Assembly (NCBI RefSeq): GCF_016025525.2 | Contig: NZ_JACSGR010000007.1 | Location: forward strand, 1 to 64,000 | Length of the DNA: 64,000 bases | DNA from: Eikenella glucosivorans | Lineage (GTDB): Bacteria > Pseudomonadota > Gammaproteobacteria > Burkholderiales > Neisseriaceae | Direction: 5' to 3' | Shown here: positions 8,170 through 16,801 of the stretch, piece after piece | How positions within the stretch are numbered: the stretch's first letter is position 1 | Layout: each line of letters begins with the position of its first letter | Notes under the pieces: model-generated | Databases searched by the model: none | What the model was told of the DNA's origin: nothing | The model's input: only the letters and a program-made list of their open reading frames with translations | Translations under genes and position numbers: made by a program

Positions 8170-8276
8170 TATAGTGAATTAAATTTAAACCAGTACAGCG
8201 TTGCCTCGCCTTGCCGTACTATCTGTACTGTCTACGGCTTCGTCGCCTTGTCCTGATTTAAATTTAATCCACTATA
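8170..8276. mobile_element. Correia repeat enclosed element, about 107 bp
   Basis: The segment starts TATAGTGAATTAAATTTAAA and ends with the inverse TTTAAATTTAATCCACTATA. The core reads GCGTTGCCTCGCCTTGCCG and GGCTTCGTCGCCTTGTCCTG. This matches the short Correia element of Neisseria end to end, including terminal inverted repeats and terminal TA. These are non-autonomous elements that can carry promoters or form RNA hairpins. It lies 62 bases upstream of the next gene. Confidence 0.92.
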
Positions 8277-8338
8277 AAAAACAGCTTCCGCGTAGACAGC
8301 CGGTTACCGCCCGTCCTGTTGCCAAAGAAAGGCACAAC

Positions 8339-9223
8339 ATGTATATCGCCCCCGAATTTATCCGCCCGTTTCCTTTGCCGGAAGACGTGTTTTCCGCCGA
8401 CATCGAACGCCACACACAATTTTTCCTGCCCATCTGTTCGCTGAATTTGCGCTTCATCCAGCCCGAAAACGGCGACTACTGGGTGCATTTCGTCCAACCT
8501 GCCGATATTTACGAAGGCAGCATCGGCGAAAACACCCAGCCCTTCCACAGCCGCTACAATTTTGAAGACAGCATCTGCTTTGATGTGGACGCCAACGGCA
8601 AATACCGCTTCAGCGGCGATTGGCGTTTTTTTGATGCGGAAACCGAAATCCCCGCCGAGGTCACGGCCAAGGCGCGGGAAAAAATGGAAAAATACCAAAT
8701 CAGCTGGCAGCGCGCCCTGCCCCAGCCTTACCGCATGATCGATTTTGACGGCATACGCTGCGCACGCGAACACAATCATCAGATTTACCGTTTAATAAAA
8801 GCGTTTTACCTGAAACACAGCAAGCTGCCGCTTTCGCTCTACGGCTGGGAAAAGGCCGTGGCCGATACCGGAAACTTGCAGGCAGCCCTAGCCGCATTCG
8901 AGCAATTCGACCGGGAAAACGAGCAAGAATATGTGCGGCACAATATGCCAGCCCCTTATCAAACCGAATTGTTGCAAGACGCAGGCGGCTTAAGCCCCGA
9001 TTTCCAAACATGGATGCAAGAAGACGGTGTGAGCAATGTACACGAACTAATGCAACACGGTTTCGGCAATTTGTCAGACCCGCCCTTGCGCGATGACGGG
9101 CGCGTGTTCGACTACATCGGCTGGTTGGACGGCAACCGGTTTCAGGATAGCGGCTGCGATGAACTTTTCCTCTTTTTTGACCGCCACAGCAGGAAAGCCG
9201 TTATCCGTTTGGTGTACAGCTGA
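8339..9223 (+). CDS. Hypothetical cytosolic protein downstream of a Correia element
   Basis: This 294-residue protein has no signal peptide or membrane segment. It is rich in aromatic and acidic residues (for example NGDYWVHFVQPADIY, YRFSGDWRFFDAE and LFLFFDRHSRKAVIR). I chose the ATG at 8339 because AAAGAAAGG sits 6 bases upstream, although the frame is open earlier. I do not recognise a family. It separates envC from ctpA, which are often close in other genomes, and has a lower GC content than both, so it may be an insertion. It could be a polymorphic toxin immunity-type or other accessory protein, but nothing in the sequence proves this. Confidence 0.7.
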   Translation: MYIAPEFIRPFPLPEDVFSADIERHTQFFLPICSLNLRFIQPENGDYWVHFVQPADIYEGSIGENTQPFHSRYNFEDSICFDVDANGKYRFSGDWRFFDAETEIPAEVTAKAREKMEKYQISWQRALPQPYRMIDFDGIRCAREHNHQIYRLIKAFYLKHSKLPLSLYGWEKAVADTGNLQAALAAFEQFDRENEQEYVRHNMPAPYQTELLQDAGGLSPDFQTWMQEDGVSNVHELMQHGFGNLSDPPLRDDGRVFDYIGWLDGNRFQDSGCDELFLFFDRHSRKAVIRLVYS

Positions 9224-9534
9224 GAGGGCTTGGCCGCCCCGCCGGCACAACCCCATCAATTCCTGTTTTCAGGCAGCTTGCCGCACGCCCCAAGGGCTAC
9301 CTGAAAACACCATCGCCAACCAAGCCCAACCACCTGCCGTATTTTTCAGGTAGCCTTTTCCACCCACAGCCGCCATTTAGCATTTATTTACCCCCACCCC
9401 CTTGCTGGAACAGGCAAATTTGCCTAAAGTTCAGCCTTTCGAGCCAAACGGCAGGCTACCTGAAACAAGATTCAGCCCTGCCGCCGCAAAGTATCCCGGC
9501 TCACCTCAGCAAATCCGAAAGACAACCATCCGCT
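9224..9534. other. Intergenic region with DUS copies only
   Basis: About 310 bases hold two inverted DUS (near 9293 and 9344) plus one near 9452, and otherwise no ORF or RNA that I can support. The inverted pair probably terminates the upstream orphan gene. Confidence 0.5.
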
Positions 9535-10977
9535 ATGTCCAACAACACATTCAAAAAAATCGCCCTCTACACCCTCGGCACCTTCACCGGCATTGCCGTG
9601 AGCCTGAGCGTGCAAAGCGTGGCCGAAACCCGCGGCCGCCAGCCCCTGCCCGTTGATTCCCTGCGCACCATGGCCGAAGTGTACAGCCAGGTGAAAGCCA
9701 ACTACTACCAGGAAAAAACCGACGAAGAAATCCTCGAAGGCGCGCTCAAAGGCATGGTTTCCCACCTCGACCCGCACTCCGAATACATGAACCTCAAAGA
9801 CTACGCCGACATGCAGGAATCCACCAAAGGCGAATTCGGCGGCCTCGGCATGGAAGTGGGCAGCGAAGACGGCTTCGTCAAAGTCGTCTCCCCCATCGAA
9901 GACACCCCCGCCGAGCGCGCCGGCATCCAAAGCGGCGACTACATCATCAAAATCGACGACGCCTCCACCCGCAACATGAGCGTAAACGACGCCGTCAAAC
10001 GCATGCGCGGCGAGCCCGGCACCAAAATCACCCTCACCCTCACCCGCAAAGACGCGCCCCAGCCCATCGTGGTCACGCTCACCCGCGCCGTCATCAAGGT
10101 GCGCAGCGTGCGCCACGACATCATCGAGCCCGGCTACGGCTACCTGCGCATCAGCCAATTCCAAGAGCGCACCGTGCCCGCCATGGCCGAGGCCCTGCAA
10201 GAAATGCGCCGCAGCAACGGCGGCCCGCTCAAAGGCCTCGTGCTCGACCTGCGCGACGACCCCGGCGGCCTGCTCAACGGCGCCGTGGGCGTGTCCTCCG
10301 CCTTCCTGCAAAACAACCAGCTCGTGGTGAGCACCAAAGGCCGCGACGGCAAAGAAAACATGAGCCTCAAAGCCACCCCGGCCGACTACCAGATCGGCGG
10401 CGGCAGCGACCCGCTCGCCACCCTGCCGGCCGAGTTTAAAAACATCCCCATCACCGTGCTGATCAACTCCGGCTCCGCCTCCGCCTCCGAAATCGTGGCC
10501 GGCGCCCTGCAAGACCACAAACGCGCCGTGATCGTGGGCACCCAAAGCTTCGGCAAAGGCTCCGTGCAATCCGTGATGCCCCTCTCCAACGGTGGCGCGC
10601 TGAAAATCACCACCCAGCTCTACTACACCCCCAACGGCCGCTCCATCCAAGCCCAAGGCATCATGCCCGACGTGGAAGTGGCCGACAAAACCCGCCGCTA
10701 TGAAAGCCGCGAAGCCGACCTCTCCGGCCACCTGAGCAACCCTAACGGCGGCAACGAAGTACGCGGCCGCGCGCTAAACAGCAACACCGAAGCCAAACCC
10801 GCTTCCGAGCCCGCCGCCAAAGAAGAAGCCGACAACAACCCCGCCACCCGCTACAAACCCAATCCGGCCAAAGACGACCAACTGCGCCGCGCATTGGAGC
10901 TCGTGAAAACCCCGCAGCAATGGCGCGCCGCCCTCGGCCAAGCCGCCACCCGCCCGGCCAAACCCATCGAGCACTAA
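9535..10977 (+). CDS. ctpA: C-terminal processing peptidase, S41 family
   Basis: This 480-residue periplasmic protease has an N-terminal signal/anchor (residues 7-29), a PDZ domain (about 95-180) with GLGMEVG and the substrate-binding region, and an S41 catalytic domain. The catalytic Ser is Ser316 in SGSASASEIV and the catalytic Lys is Lys341 in QSFGKGSVQ. A low-complexity, charged tail follows (about 395-450). Such enzymes trim C-termini of envelope proteins and, with an adaptor, degrade murein hydrolases, which fits the nearby envC. An inverted DUS hairpin ends the unit. Confidence 0.95.
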   Translation: MSNNTFKKIALYTLGTFTGIAVSLSVQSVAETRGRQPLPVDSLRTMAEVYSQVKANYYQEKTDEEILEGALKGMVSHLDPHSEYMNLKDYADMQESTKGEFGGLGMEVGSEDGFVKVVSPIEDTPAERAGIQSGDYIIKIDDASTRNMSVNDAVKRMRGEPGTKITLTLTRKDAPQPIVVTLTRAVIKVRSVRHDIIEPGYGYLRISQFQERTVPAMAEALQEMRRSNGGPLKGLVLDLRDDPGGLLNGAVGVSSAFLQNNQLVVSTKGRDGKENMSLKATPADYQIGGGSDPLATLPAEFKNIPITVLINSGSASASEIVAGALQDHKRAVIVGTQSFGKGSVQSVMPLSNGGALKITTQLYYTPNGRSIQAQGIMPDVEVADKTRRYESREADLSGHLSNPNGGNEVRGRALNSNTEAKPASEPAAKEEADNNPATRYKPNPAKDDQLRRALELVKTPQQWRAALGQAATRPAKPIEH

Positions 10978-10990
10978 GCATCATTAAATG

Positions 10991-11028
10991 CAGGCTACCT
11001 GAAAATGGTTTTTCAGGTAGCCTGTTTT
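10991..11028 (+). terminator. Inverted DUS terminator after ctpA
   Basis: CAGGCTACCTGAAAA and its inverse have a 5-base loop and are followed by TTTTAT, 14 bases after the ctpA stop. Confidence 0.75.
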
Positions 11029-11118
11029 ATCGCGGGAACACATTCCAGCTGCATTGGAAATACATTTTCAGGTAGCCACATTCACGCCCGGCCTATAGAT
11101 TATGCCGCCGATGGGCGC

Positions 11119-11124
11119 TATAAT
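11119..11124 (+). promoter_or_regulatory. Probable -10 box of ppa
   Basis: GCGCTATAATCC contains a perfect TATAAT 40 bases before the ppa ATG. The -35 is weak. Confidence 0.5.
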
Positions 11125-11163
11125 CCGCCCTTCCCAACCGTTTCAAACACAAAGGAAAACACA

Positions 11164-11694
11164 ATGGCAGATTTCAACCAAATCCTCGACGCCGGCGACG
11201 TAGACGGCGGCATCATCAACGTAGTCGTGGAAATCCCCCAAGGCTCCAACCAAAAAATCGAATGGGACCGCAAACTCGGCGCCATGAAGCTCGACCGCAT
11301 CGAACCCCAAGCCTTCGCCAAGCCCACCAACTACGGCTTCATCCCGCAAACCCTCGATGAAGACGGCGACGAGCTCGACGCCCTCATCATCACCGACCTG
11401 CCCCTGCCCACCGGCATCTACATGGAAGCCAAAGTAATCGGCGTGATGAAATTCGTGGACGACGGCGAAGTAGACGACAAAGTCGTGGTCGTGCCCGCCG
11501 ACGACCGCCACAACGGCAACACCATCAGCACCCTGGCCGACCTGCCGCCGCAGCTGATCAAACAAATCGAATTCCACTTCAACCACTACAAAGACCTGAA
11601 AAAACCCGGCACCACCAAAGTCGGCCACTGGGGCGACATCGAAGAAGCCAAAGCCGTGATCCGCGAAGCCCAAGCCCGCTGGAAAGCGCAATAA
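11164..11694 (+). CDS. ppa: Inorganic pyrophosphatase (class I)
   Basis: This 176-residue protein is the standard length for the bacterial enzyme, which hydrolyses pyrophosphate to phosphate with Mg2+ and pulls biosynthetic reactions forward. The signature is complete: IEWDRKLGAMKLDR, TNYGFIPQTL, the metal-binding DEDGDELDALII and DDKVVVVPADDRH. The frame is open further upstream (to about 11005), but the ATG at 11164 has an AAAGGAAA ribosome binding site and matches the usual N-terminus, and a TATAAT box lies between. It is transcribed alone and ends in a strong terminator. Confidence 0.97.
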   Translation: MADFNQILDAGDVDGGIINVVVEIPQGSNQKIEWDRKLGAMKLDRIEPQAFAKPTNYGFIPQTLDEDGDELDALIITDLPLPTGIYMEAKVIGVMKFVDDGEVDDKVVVVPADDRHNGNTISTLADLPPQLIKQIEFHFNHYKDLKKPGTTKVGHWGDIEEAKAVIREAQARWKAQ

Positions 11695-11713
11695 ACTTTC
11701 AGGCTACCTGAAA

Positions 11714-11756
11714 AAAACCAAACCCGCCGTTCTGAAAGAACAGCGGGTTTGGTTTT
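11714..11756 (+). terminator. Strong intrinsic terminator of ppa
   Basis: AAAACCAAACCCGC pairs perfectly with GCGGGTTTGGTTTT around a 15-base loop that can extend the stem. It is palindromic with A and T tails, so it could work in both directions. Confidence 0.85.
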
Positions 11757-11857
11757 AGCCCAAAGGCTACAGAGCATGCCGGCAAACCACCCAGCATCCT
11801 CGTCTGGGTTTCAACACACAGCTGCGTGCAATCAGCACACCTCCTTCACCACACAGT

Positions 11858-11920
11858 AAAAGGCTACCTGAACGCGAATGCAGCAAGTTTCTCCGCAGCC
11901 AAATTTTTCAGGTAGCCTTT
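11858..11920 (-). terminator. Inverted DUS pair downstream of dxs
   Basis: Two inverted DUS with A/T flanks lie 26 bases beyond the dxs stop on the minus strand. Confidence 0.55.
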
Positions 11921-11945
11921 TGTCTATTCTCACAAGCTTACGCTG

Positions 11946-13817
11946 CTATCCCTGCCACTCGGACACCCGCGCCGCTATCTTGGCTGCACTTAAGCCCAAG
12001 TCGTCCAATAAGATGGCGGGGTCGCCGTGGCCGGTTACGATGTCTTCGATGCCCAACAGCAGCACGGGCAAGCGGCAGCCCTGCTTGGCCAGCACCTCCA
12101 GCACCGCGCTGCCCGCGCCGCCCTGTACCGCGTTTTCCTCAATGCACACCAACCGCTGATGGCTGGCAGCCAGCTCGGCAATCAGTGCTTCATCTAACGG
12201 CTTCACAAAGCGCATATCGGCCACTGTCCAATCCGCTTCTTCCGCCGCCTGCAAAGCGGGCTGCACCATACTGCCGAAGGCCAGCACGGCGGTGTGTTTG
12301 CCCTGTCGCCTCACTATGCCCTTGCCCAGCGGCACGGTATCCAAGCCGCCCGGCGAAGCGGTGCTGCCGCTGGCGCCGCGCGGGTAACGCACGGCAGCGG
12401 GGCCGTCCAGCGCGTAGCAGGTGGAAAGCAGCAGGCGGCATTCTTCGCCGCTGCTGGGCGCGGCCACCACCATATTGGGGATGCAGCGCAGGAAGCTCAA
12501 ATCATAGGCACCGGCGTGGGTGGGGCCGTCGGCACCCACAATGCCGGCGCGGTCAATAGCAAACAATACCGGCAGGTTTTGCAGCGCCACGTCGTGCACC
12601 AATTGATCATAAGCACGTTGCAGGAAGGTGGAATAAATCGCCACCACGGGCTTCACGCCGCCGCAGGCCAGCCCGGCGGCAAAAGTAACGGCGTGCTGCT
12701 CGGCAATGCCCACGTCGAAATAGCGTTCGGGAAAACGCTGCTCGAATTCCACCAGCCCGCTGCCTTCGCGCATGGCAGGCGTGATGGCGACTAGTTTGCC
12801 GTCTGCGGCGGCCTGGTCGCACAGCCATTGGCCGAAAATTTGAGTATAGCTCAAGGGCGCGGCGGCGCCGCTCACCGGACCTTGGTCGGGATTGAATTTA
12901 CCCACGGCGTGAAAGCCCACCGGGTCGTTTTCGGCCAGCTTATAGCCCTGCCCTTTTTGAGTGAGCACGTGCAAAAGCTGCGGGCCTTTGCGCTGTTTCA
13001 TTTCTTTGAGCACGGCCACCAGCTGCAGCACGTCGTGTCCGTCCACCGGGCCGGTATAGCGGAAGCCGAAGTTATCAAACAGGGAGTCAGGCCGTTTGCG
13101 CGACCCGTCGAGCACACTTTTAAGGCGTTGTTCCACTTTCTGTGCAATGTGCAGCGCGCCGGGCAGTTTGTCGAGCACTTTTTCGGATTTGTGCTTGATG
13201 CTGCGCAGGGTGTCGCGCCAGTCTTTGGCTTGGCTGCCGGCAAGGTATTTGGGGAAGGCGCCCACGTTGGGAGAAATCGACATTTCGTTGTCGTTGAGGA
13301 TAACGAGCAGGTCGGTGTCCATGTCGCCGGCATTGTTCAACGCTTCGAAAGCTTGGCCGGCGGTCATGGCGCCGTCGCCGATCACGGCCACGCTGCGTTT
13401 GAGGCTACCTGAAATTTTGTCGGCCACGGCCATGCCCAATGCGGCGCCGATGGAAGTGGATGAATGACCAACGCCGAAGTCGTCATATTCCGATTCGCAG
13501 CGTTTGGGGAAACCGGCTAGGCCGCCATATTGGCGCATGGTGTGCATGCGGTTACGGCGGCCGGTGAGCACTTTGTGCGGGTAGCTTTGATGGCCCACGT
13601 CCCAAATCAGGTGGTCGTTGGGCGTGTCATACACGTAATGCAGTGCCACAGCCAGCTCCACGGCGCCCAGATTGCTGGCGAAATGACCGCCGGTTTTGCT
13701 GATGCTGTCGAGCAGGAAGCTGCGCAGTTCGGCTGCCAGCTGTGGCAGCTGGTCTTCACGCAAACGGCGCAAATCCTGCGGGTAGTCGATGGTGTCGAGA
13801 AGCGGCGTGGCTGTCAT
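11946..13817 (-). CDS. dxs: 1-deoxy-D-xylulose-5-phosphate synthase
   Basis: This 623-residue enzyme condenses pyruvate and glyceraldehyde-3-phosphate with thiamine diphosphate, the first step of the MEP isoprenoid pathway, and also feeds thiamine and pyridoxal synthesis. Motifs seen include [35 protein letters not shown], the ThDP/Mg motif [20 protein letters not shown] with [22 protein letters not shown], and the transketolase-like [22 protein letters not shown] is built in frame (SGSLK, residues about 137-141). It is alone on this strand and divergent from rsgA. A TATAAT box at 13873-13878 lies about 56 bases upstream. Confidence 0.97.
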   Translation of the reverse strand: MTATPLLDTIDYPQDLRRLREDQLPQLAAELRSFLLDSISKTGGHFASNLGAVELAVALHYVYDTPNDHLIWDVGHQSYPHKVLTGRRNRMHTMRQYGGLAGFPKRCESEYDDFGVGHSSTSIGAALGMAVADKISGSLKRSVAVIGDGAMTAGQAFEALNNAGDMDTDLLVILNDNEMSISPNVGAFPKYLAGSQAKDWRDTLRSIKHKSEKVLDKLPGALHIAQKVEQRLKSVLDGSRKRPDSLFDNFGFRYTGPVDGHDVLQLVAVLKEMKQRKGPQLLHVLTQKGQGYKLAENDPVGFHAVGKFNPDQGPVSGAAAPLSYTQIFGQWLCDQAAADGKLVAITPAMREGSGLVEFEQRFPERYFDVGIAEQHAVTFAAGLACGGVKPVVAIYSTFLQRAYDQLVHDVALQNLPVLFAIDRAGIVGADGPTHAGAYDLSFLRCIPNMVVAAPSSGEECRLLLSTCYALDGPAAVRYPRGASGSTASPGGLDTVPLGKGIVRRQGKHTAVLAFGSMVQPALQAAEEADWTVADMRFVKPLDEALIAELAASHQRLVCIEENAVQGGAGSAVLEVLAKQGCRLPVLLLGIEDIVTGHGDPAILLDDLGLSAAKIAARVSEWQG

Positions 13818-13872
13818 GGTGTGGCGTTTCCCCGTTAGTTTGGGATAATTTAGTCGGGATAGATAAAACAGG

Positions 13873-13878
13873 ATTATA
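13873..13878 (-). promoter_or_regulatory. Probable -10 box of dxs
   Basis: On the minus strand, GCTATATAATCC contains a perfect TATAAT 56 bases upstream of the dxs ATG. The -35 match is weak. Confidence 0.5.
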
Positions 13879-13905
13879 TAGCCATTCCGCCCGGCACGGC
13901 AGGCA

Positions 13906-14002
13906 TATAGTAGATGATTAAGCTATCTTTCGGCCTGCCTTACCGTACTACTTGTCTGTTTACGGCTCGCTTCCTGGCCTGATTCCTCATTTGGAGCAGC
14001 TA
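13906..14002. mobile_element. Degenerate Correia element
   Basis: The stretch follows the Correia plan with many changes: TATAGTAGATGATTAA at one end, then CTGCCTTACCGTACTACTTGT and TTTACGGCTCGCTTCCTGG in the core, and CTGATT near the far end. The right terminal repeat is badly eroded. It lies in the divergent dxs-rsgA promoter region. Confidence 0.6.
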
Positions 14003-14065
14003 TGATTGGCAGCAGCACAGCAAAGCTTGATATGATGCCGCTTTACCCATCCGCCACCATCCGCC

Positions 14066-14941
14066 ATGACCGACACCGCCCAAATCATCACCAGCTACGG
14101 CCGCCGCTTCATCGTGCGCACGCCGCATGGTCAAACCTTCGATGCCACCACCCGCAAAAAGCGCGTGGACTTCGCTTGCGGCGACCAGGTGCACATCACA
14201 CCGGTAAACAGCGAGCAGGCGGTAATTGAAGATTTTCTGCCGCGCCGCAGCCTGCTCTACCGCCAAGACGCCTGGAAAACCAAGCTGATTGCCGCCAACG
14301 TGAGCCAGCTCTTGATTGTGCTGGCCGCAGTACCCACGCCCAGCGAGCCGCTGCTGCAACGCGCCCTGCTCGCGGCGGAAGCAGCCGGCATACGCGCCGT
14401 TATCGTGCTCAACAAAACCGATTTACCGGAAACAGCGGCATGGCGCGGCAAACTGGCTTTCTACGAGGGCTTGGGCTATCCCGTGCTGGCCGTCAGCGCC
14501 GTGCGCGATGCTGCCGCCCTGCTGCCGGTGTTGCATGGGCAAACCAATATCCTGCTCGGTCAGAGCGGCATGGGCAAATCCACCCTCATCAACGCCCTGC
14601 TCGGCCAAAGTATTGCCCGCACCAACGAAATCTCCAGCGCCCTCGATTCCGGCAAGCACACCACCACTCATGCCCAACTGTATGATCTGGATAACAAAAC
14701 CTGCATTATCGATTCCCCCGGCCTGCAGGAGTTTGGCCTACATCACCTTCAGGTAGCCTCTCTATTGCATTATTTCCCCGATATGCGCCAGCTCATCGGC
14801 CAATGTAAATTCCACAACTGCACCCACCGTCAAGAACCCGGCTGTGCCGTAAAAGCCGCCGCCGAAGCAGGTCTCATCCGTGCCGACCGCCTCCAGCTTT
14901 TGCAGCAGCTCACCGACGAATTGTCTGTTAAAAAGTGGTAA
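14066..14941 (+). CDS. rsgA: Small ribosomal subunit biogenesis GTPase RsgA
   Basis: This 291-residue protein has an N-terminal OB fold and then a circularly permuted GTPase domain, with motifs in the order G4 (NKTDL), G1 (GQSGMGKSTLINALLG), G2 (TTTHAQLY) and G3 (DSPGLQEFGL). A C-terminal zinc site (CKFHNCTHRQEPGC) follows. RsgA (YjeQ) checks late maturation of the 30S subunit decoding centre and releases upon GTP hydrolysis. It is at the short end of the family, lacking the long N-terminal extension of E. coli RsgA. A DUS in frame encodes LQVAS just after G3. The gene stands alone. Confidence 0.95.
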   Translation: MTDTAQIITSYGRRFIVRTPHGQTFDATTRKKRVDFACGDQVHITPVNSEQAVIEDFLPRRSLLYRQDAWKTKLIAANVSQLLIVLAAVPTPSEPLLQRALLAAEAAGIRAVIVLNKTDLPETAAWRGKLAFYEGLGYPVLAVSAVRDAAALLPVLHGQTNILLGQSGMGKSTLINALLGQSIARTNEISSALDSGKHTTTHAQLYDLDNKTCIIDSPGLQEFGLHHLQVASLLHYFPDMRQLIGQCKFHNCTHRQEPGCAVKAAAEAGLIRADRLQLLQQLTDELSVKKW

Positions 14942-15126
14942 TAACCTGATTAAAAATACTTTATTTACCTGCAACATTGTATTTACATTGCCCCGCCTAT
15001 CTTTACCTTTCTCAAACTTGCGCAAACAAAACAGATAATTTACTATCCATCCATCAGGCAATCTATCGGATAACATTGATGAATTATCCGTTCTGCCAAG
15101 AATAGCTACTAAAAGAGAGGTAAATC

Positions 15127-15321
15127 ATGACAAAAAAAACCACCAACTACGTCGTTACCATTGCCGATGCAATGAATGCCAGCCGCAGCCGTCAAGTATT
15201 GCTGCAACTGCCGCGCGAAGAAATCCGCTACCTGAATCAGGCCGAATTTAAAAAATTTGTGGCGGAGAAATGCAACGTCAGCTCGCTGAAGATCCATTCC
15301 ATCGAGCGCTTCTACAAATAA
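15127..15321 (+). CDS. Small basic hypothetical protein
   Basis: The protein has 64 residues, is rich in Lys/Arg and is predicted soluble (TKKTTNYVVTIADAMNASRS at the start, FKKFVAEKCNVSSLKIHSIERFYK at the end). A good ribosome binding site (AGAGAGG) lies 6 bases upstream, an AT-rich promoter-like leader precedes it, and a strong terminator follows, all of which support a real gene. I do not recognise a family; the charge and size could fit an RNA-binding or regulatory role, but that is speculation. It converges on the SRP RNA gene. Confidence 0.7.
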   Translation: MTKKTTNYVVTIADAMNASRSRQVLLQLPREEIRYLNQAEFKKFVAEKCNVSSLKIHSIERFYK

Positions 15322-15331
15322 GCCAACAAAC

Positions 15332-15366
15332 AAAACCGCTCCGGCAGCAACCGGAGCGGTTTTTCT
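15332..15366. terminator. Bidirectional terminator shared by the small ORF and ffs
   Basis: AAAACCGCTCCGG and CCGGAGCGGTTTTT pair perfectly around a 6-base loop. A runs on one side and T runs on the other allow it to stop transcription from both directions. Confidence 0.85.
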
Positions 15367-15373
15367 ATGGGGT

Positions 15374-15468
15374 GGCGAGCCGGAACCCCGGCACTGCCGG
15401 ATTCGGGATGGGCTGCTTGCTTCCGCACCTGACCCCTTGTCCCAAACCTGCATGCGGGGAGACCCGCC
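15374..15468 (-). ncRNA. ffs: Signal recognition particle RNA (4.5S)
   Basis: The minus strand carries the conserved SRP RNA apical domain: GGGGTCAGGTGCGGAAGCAAGCAGCC, which aligns with the E. coli GGTCAGGTCCGGAAGGAAGCAGCC loop that binds Ffh. The ends pair (GGCGGG with CTCGCC), giving a hairpin of about 95 nucleotides. A near-consensus promoter lies 13 bases upstream and a terminator follows. The RNA forms the SRP with Ffh and targets membrane proteins to FtsY. The exact ends are inferred from pairing. Confidence 0.92.
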
Positions 15469-15481
15469 ATAGAGAACGCGG

Positions 15482-15510
15482 ATTATACGTAGCCCCTGCC
15501 GATTTGCCAA
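15482..15510 (-). promoter_or_regulatory. Sigma-70 promoter of ffs
   Basis: On the minus strand TTGGCA and TATAAT are separated by 17 bases, with the -10 box 13 bases before the mapped RNA 5' end. Confidence 0.8.
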
Positions 15511-15534
15511 GCCGAAACTGCTCAAGGCTACCTG

Positions 15535-15670
15535 AAAACGATGTTTCCGAAGGAAGCTGAGTTTCTGCGAAGCTAAAACGATGTCTTGCCGCTGCCAAGG
15601 CTGAGTTTCTGCGGAGCTAAAGCGTGAGCTTCAACGCAGTTAAAACGAGCGAAGCGAAGTATCTGCGAAA
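15535..15670. repeat. DUS-linked GCGAAGCTAAAA repeat cluster
   Basis: Several imperfect copies of a unit like GAGTTTCTGCGAAGCTAAAA, spaced by ACGATGTCTTGCCGCTGCC, follow a DUS. The same unit recurs at many other sites in the window. It has no coding potential of its own. Confidence 0.7.
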
Positions 15671-15774
15671 CCAGACCCGTTTATTAAGCGCCAAATTTTT
15701 CAGGTAGCCTCAATCCAAACAAAGGCTACCTGAAACAAGGCTTCAACAAAGTTCAAACCGTACGCAACCCACGC

Positions 15775-16644
15775 TCAACGATACTCCACCCGTAGCGCCC
15801 GATGATCCGAATGCCGCCACGGCAAAGGCTGAGCCGACAGACTCAAATTTTTCGCCAGCGCATGATCGATATTCAGCAAAAACGGCCGCCACGTCGGCGT
15901 GAAATAGCGCATGGCCGGCACCGCGCCGCTGGTGCGTACAAAACGGCGGAACAACGGCGAAAACGGGCTGCTGTTGAAATCACCCACCGCCAGCGCGCGC
16001 GGTTCGGCAGCCAGCGCAGCGGCCGTTTCGGCCAGGTAAGCCTGCCGTGCCGCTGCCAGCTCGCTGCTGATGGGCGGCGGCGGGTGCAGCGCGTAAAGCG
16101 CCGTGCCGTCTGCCGTTTGGGCGCGGATATAGGGGTAGTCGCCGATCATGCGCACTTCGCAGGCAGCCAGCGGCGCGCGGCTCCACACCGCTAATGCAAA
16201 CGGGCTGTGCTCGCGGCGCTCGCAGCCGTGCGGGTAAGCACCATGCAAAGCCTGCCAGCCCGCATCATCCAAATTGATTTCGCCCAAAGCCAGAATATCC
16301 GCCCCTTCCGCCAACAGCGCCGCACCCTCTTCGGCCGCCGCCGGATTGTCCAAGTGCACGTTGTACCAAATCATCCGTATGCCACCCGCTGCCGGCTTGG
16401 GCAGGCCGAAAGGCTGTGCCAACCACAGCAGCGATGCCGCCGCACACCCCAGCCACAGCCCGCGCCACCGCCGCTGTGGCCACAGCGCCGCCAACACAAA
16501 CACCGCCGCATAATACGGCAGGAAATGGCTGAACAACTCCGCCAGCCAATGCAGGCCGCCGAGCTGCCCGGCAATCACACCCGCCAAACTGAGCAGCGCG
16601 AGCAGGTGCAAACGACGGCGGAGAAAGGCAAGAATTTTGTGCAT
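15775..16644 (-). CDS. Endonuclease/exonuclease/phosphatase family membrane protein
   Basis: This 289-residue protein uses the ATG at 16644, because the upstream open frame runs through a DUS. About three hydrophobic helices at residues 12-75 precede an EEP-fold domain. Catalytic motifs are visible: MIWYNVH (Asn), ALGEINLDD (metal Glu), AVGDFNSSPFSP (Asp/Asn pair), NIDHALAK and the terminal HSDHRAL with the general-base His. Proteins of this layout (YafD-like) are inner-membrane-anchored, with a catalytic domain acting on an unknown nucleic acid or phosphodiester substrate. It stands alone, downstream of an AhpD-like gene. Confidence 0.85.
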   Translation of the reverse strand: MHKILAFLRRRLHLLALLSLAGVIAGQLGGLHWLAELFSHFLPYYAAVFVLAALWPQRRWRGLWLGCAAASLLWLAQPFGLPKPAAGGIRMIWYNVHLDNPAAAEEGAALLAEGADILALGEINLDDAGWQALHGAYPHGCERREHSPFALAVWSRAPLAACEVRMIGDYPYIRAQTADGTALYALHPPPPISSELAAARQAYLAETAAALAAEPRALAVGDFNSSPFSPLFRRFVRTSGAVPAMRYFTPTWRPFLLNIDHALAKNLSLSAQPLPWRHSDHRALRVEYR

Positions 16645-16801
16645 ACGCAATTCGGTGAGAGAAAACGTTTCAGACAAAGCCCTATTATCCGGCAAACAGG
16701 CTACCTGAAAAAGCATGGGTGCAGGCGGGCAAAAGAAACAGCCGGAAAGCAACGATGCGTTTTCCGGCTGTTTGCCCGATTTTCAGGTAGCCTCAAGCGG
16801 C

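Noticed and set aside
15535..15670. CRISPR array
   Set aside because: The recurring units are uptake sequences and an interspersed repeat; spacing is irregular, there are no unique spacers of constant length, and no cas genes are in the window.
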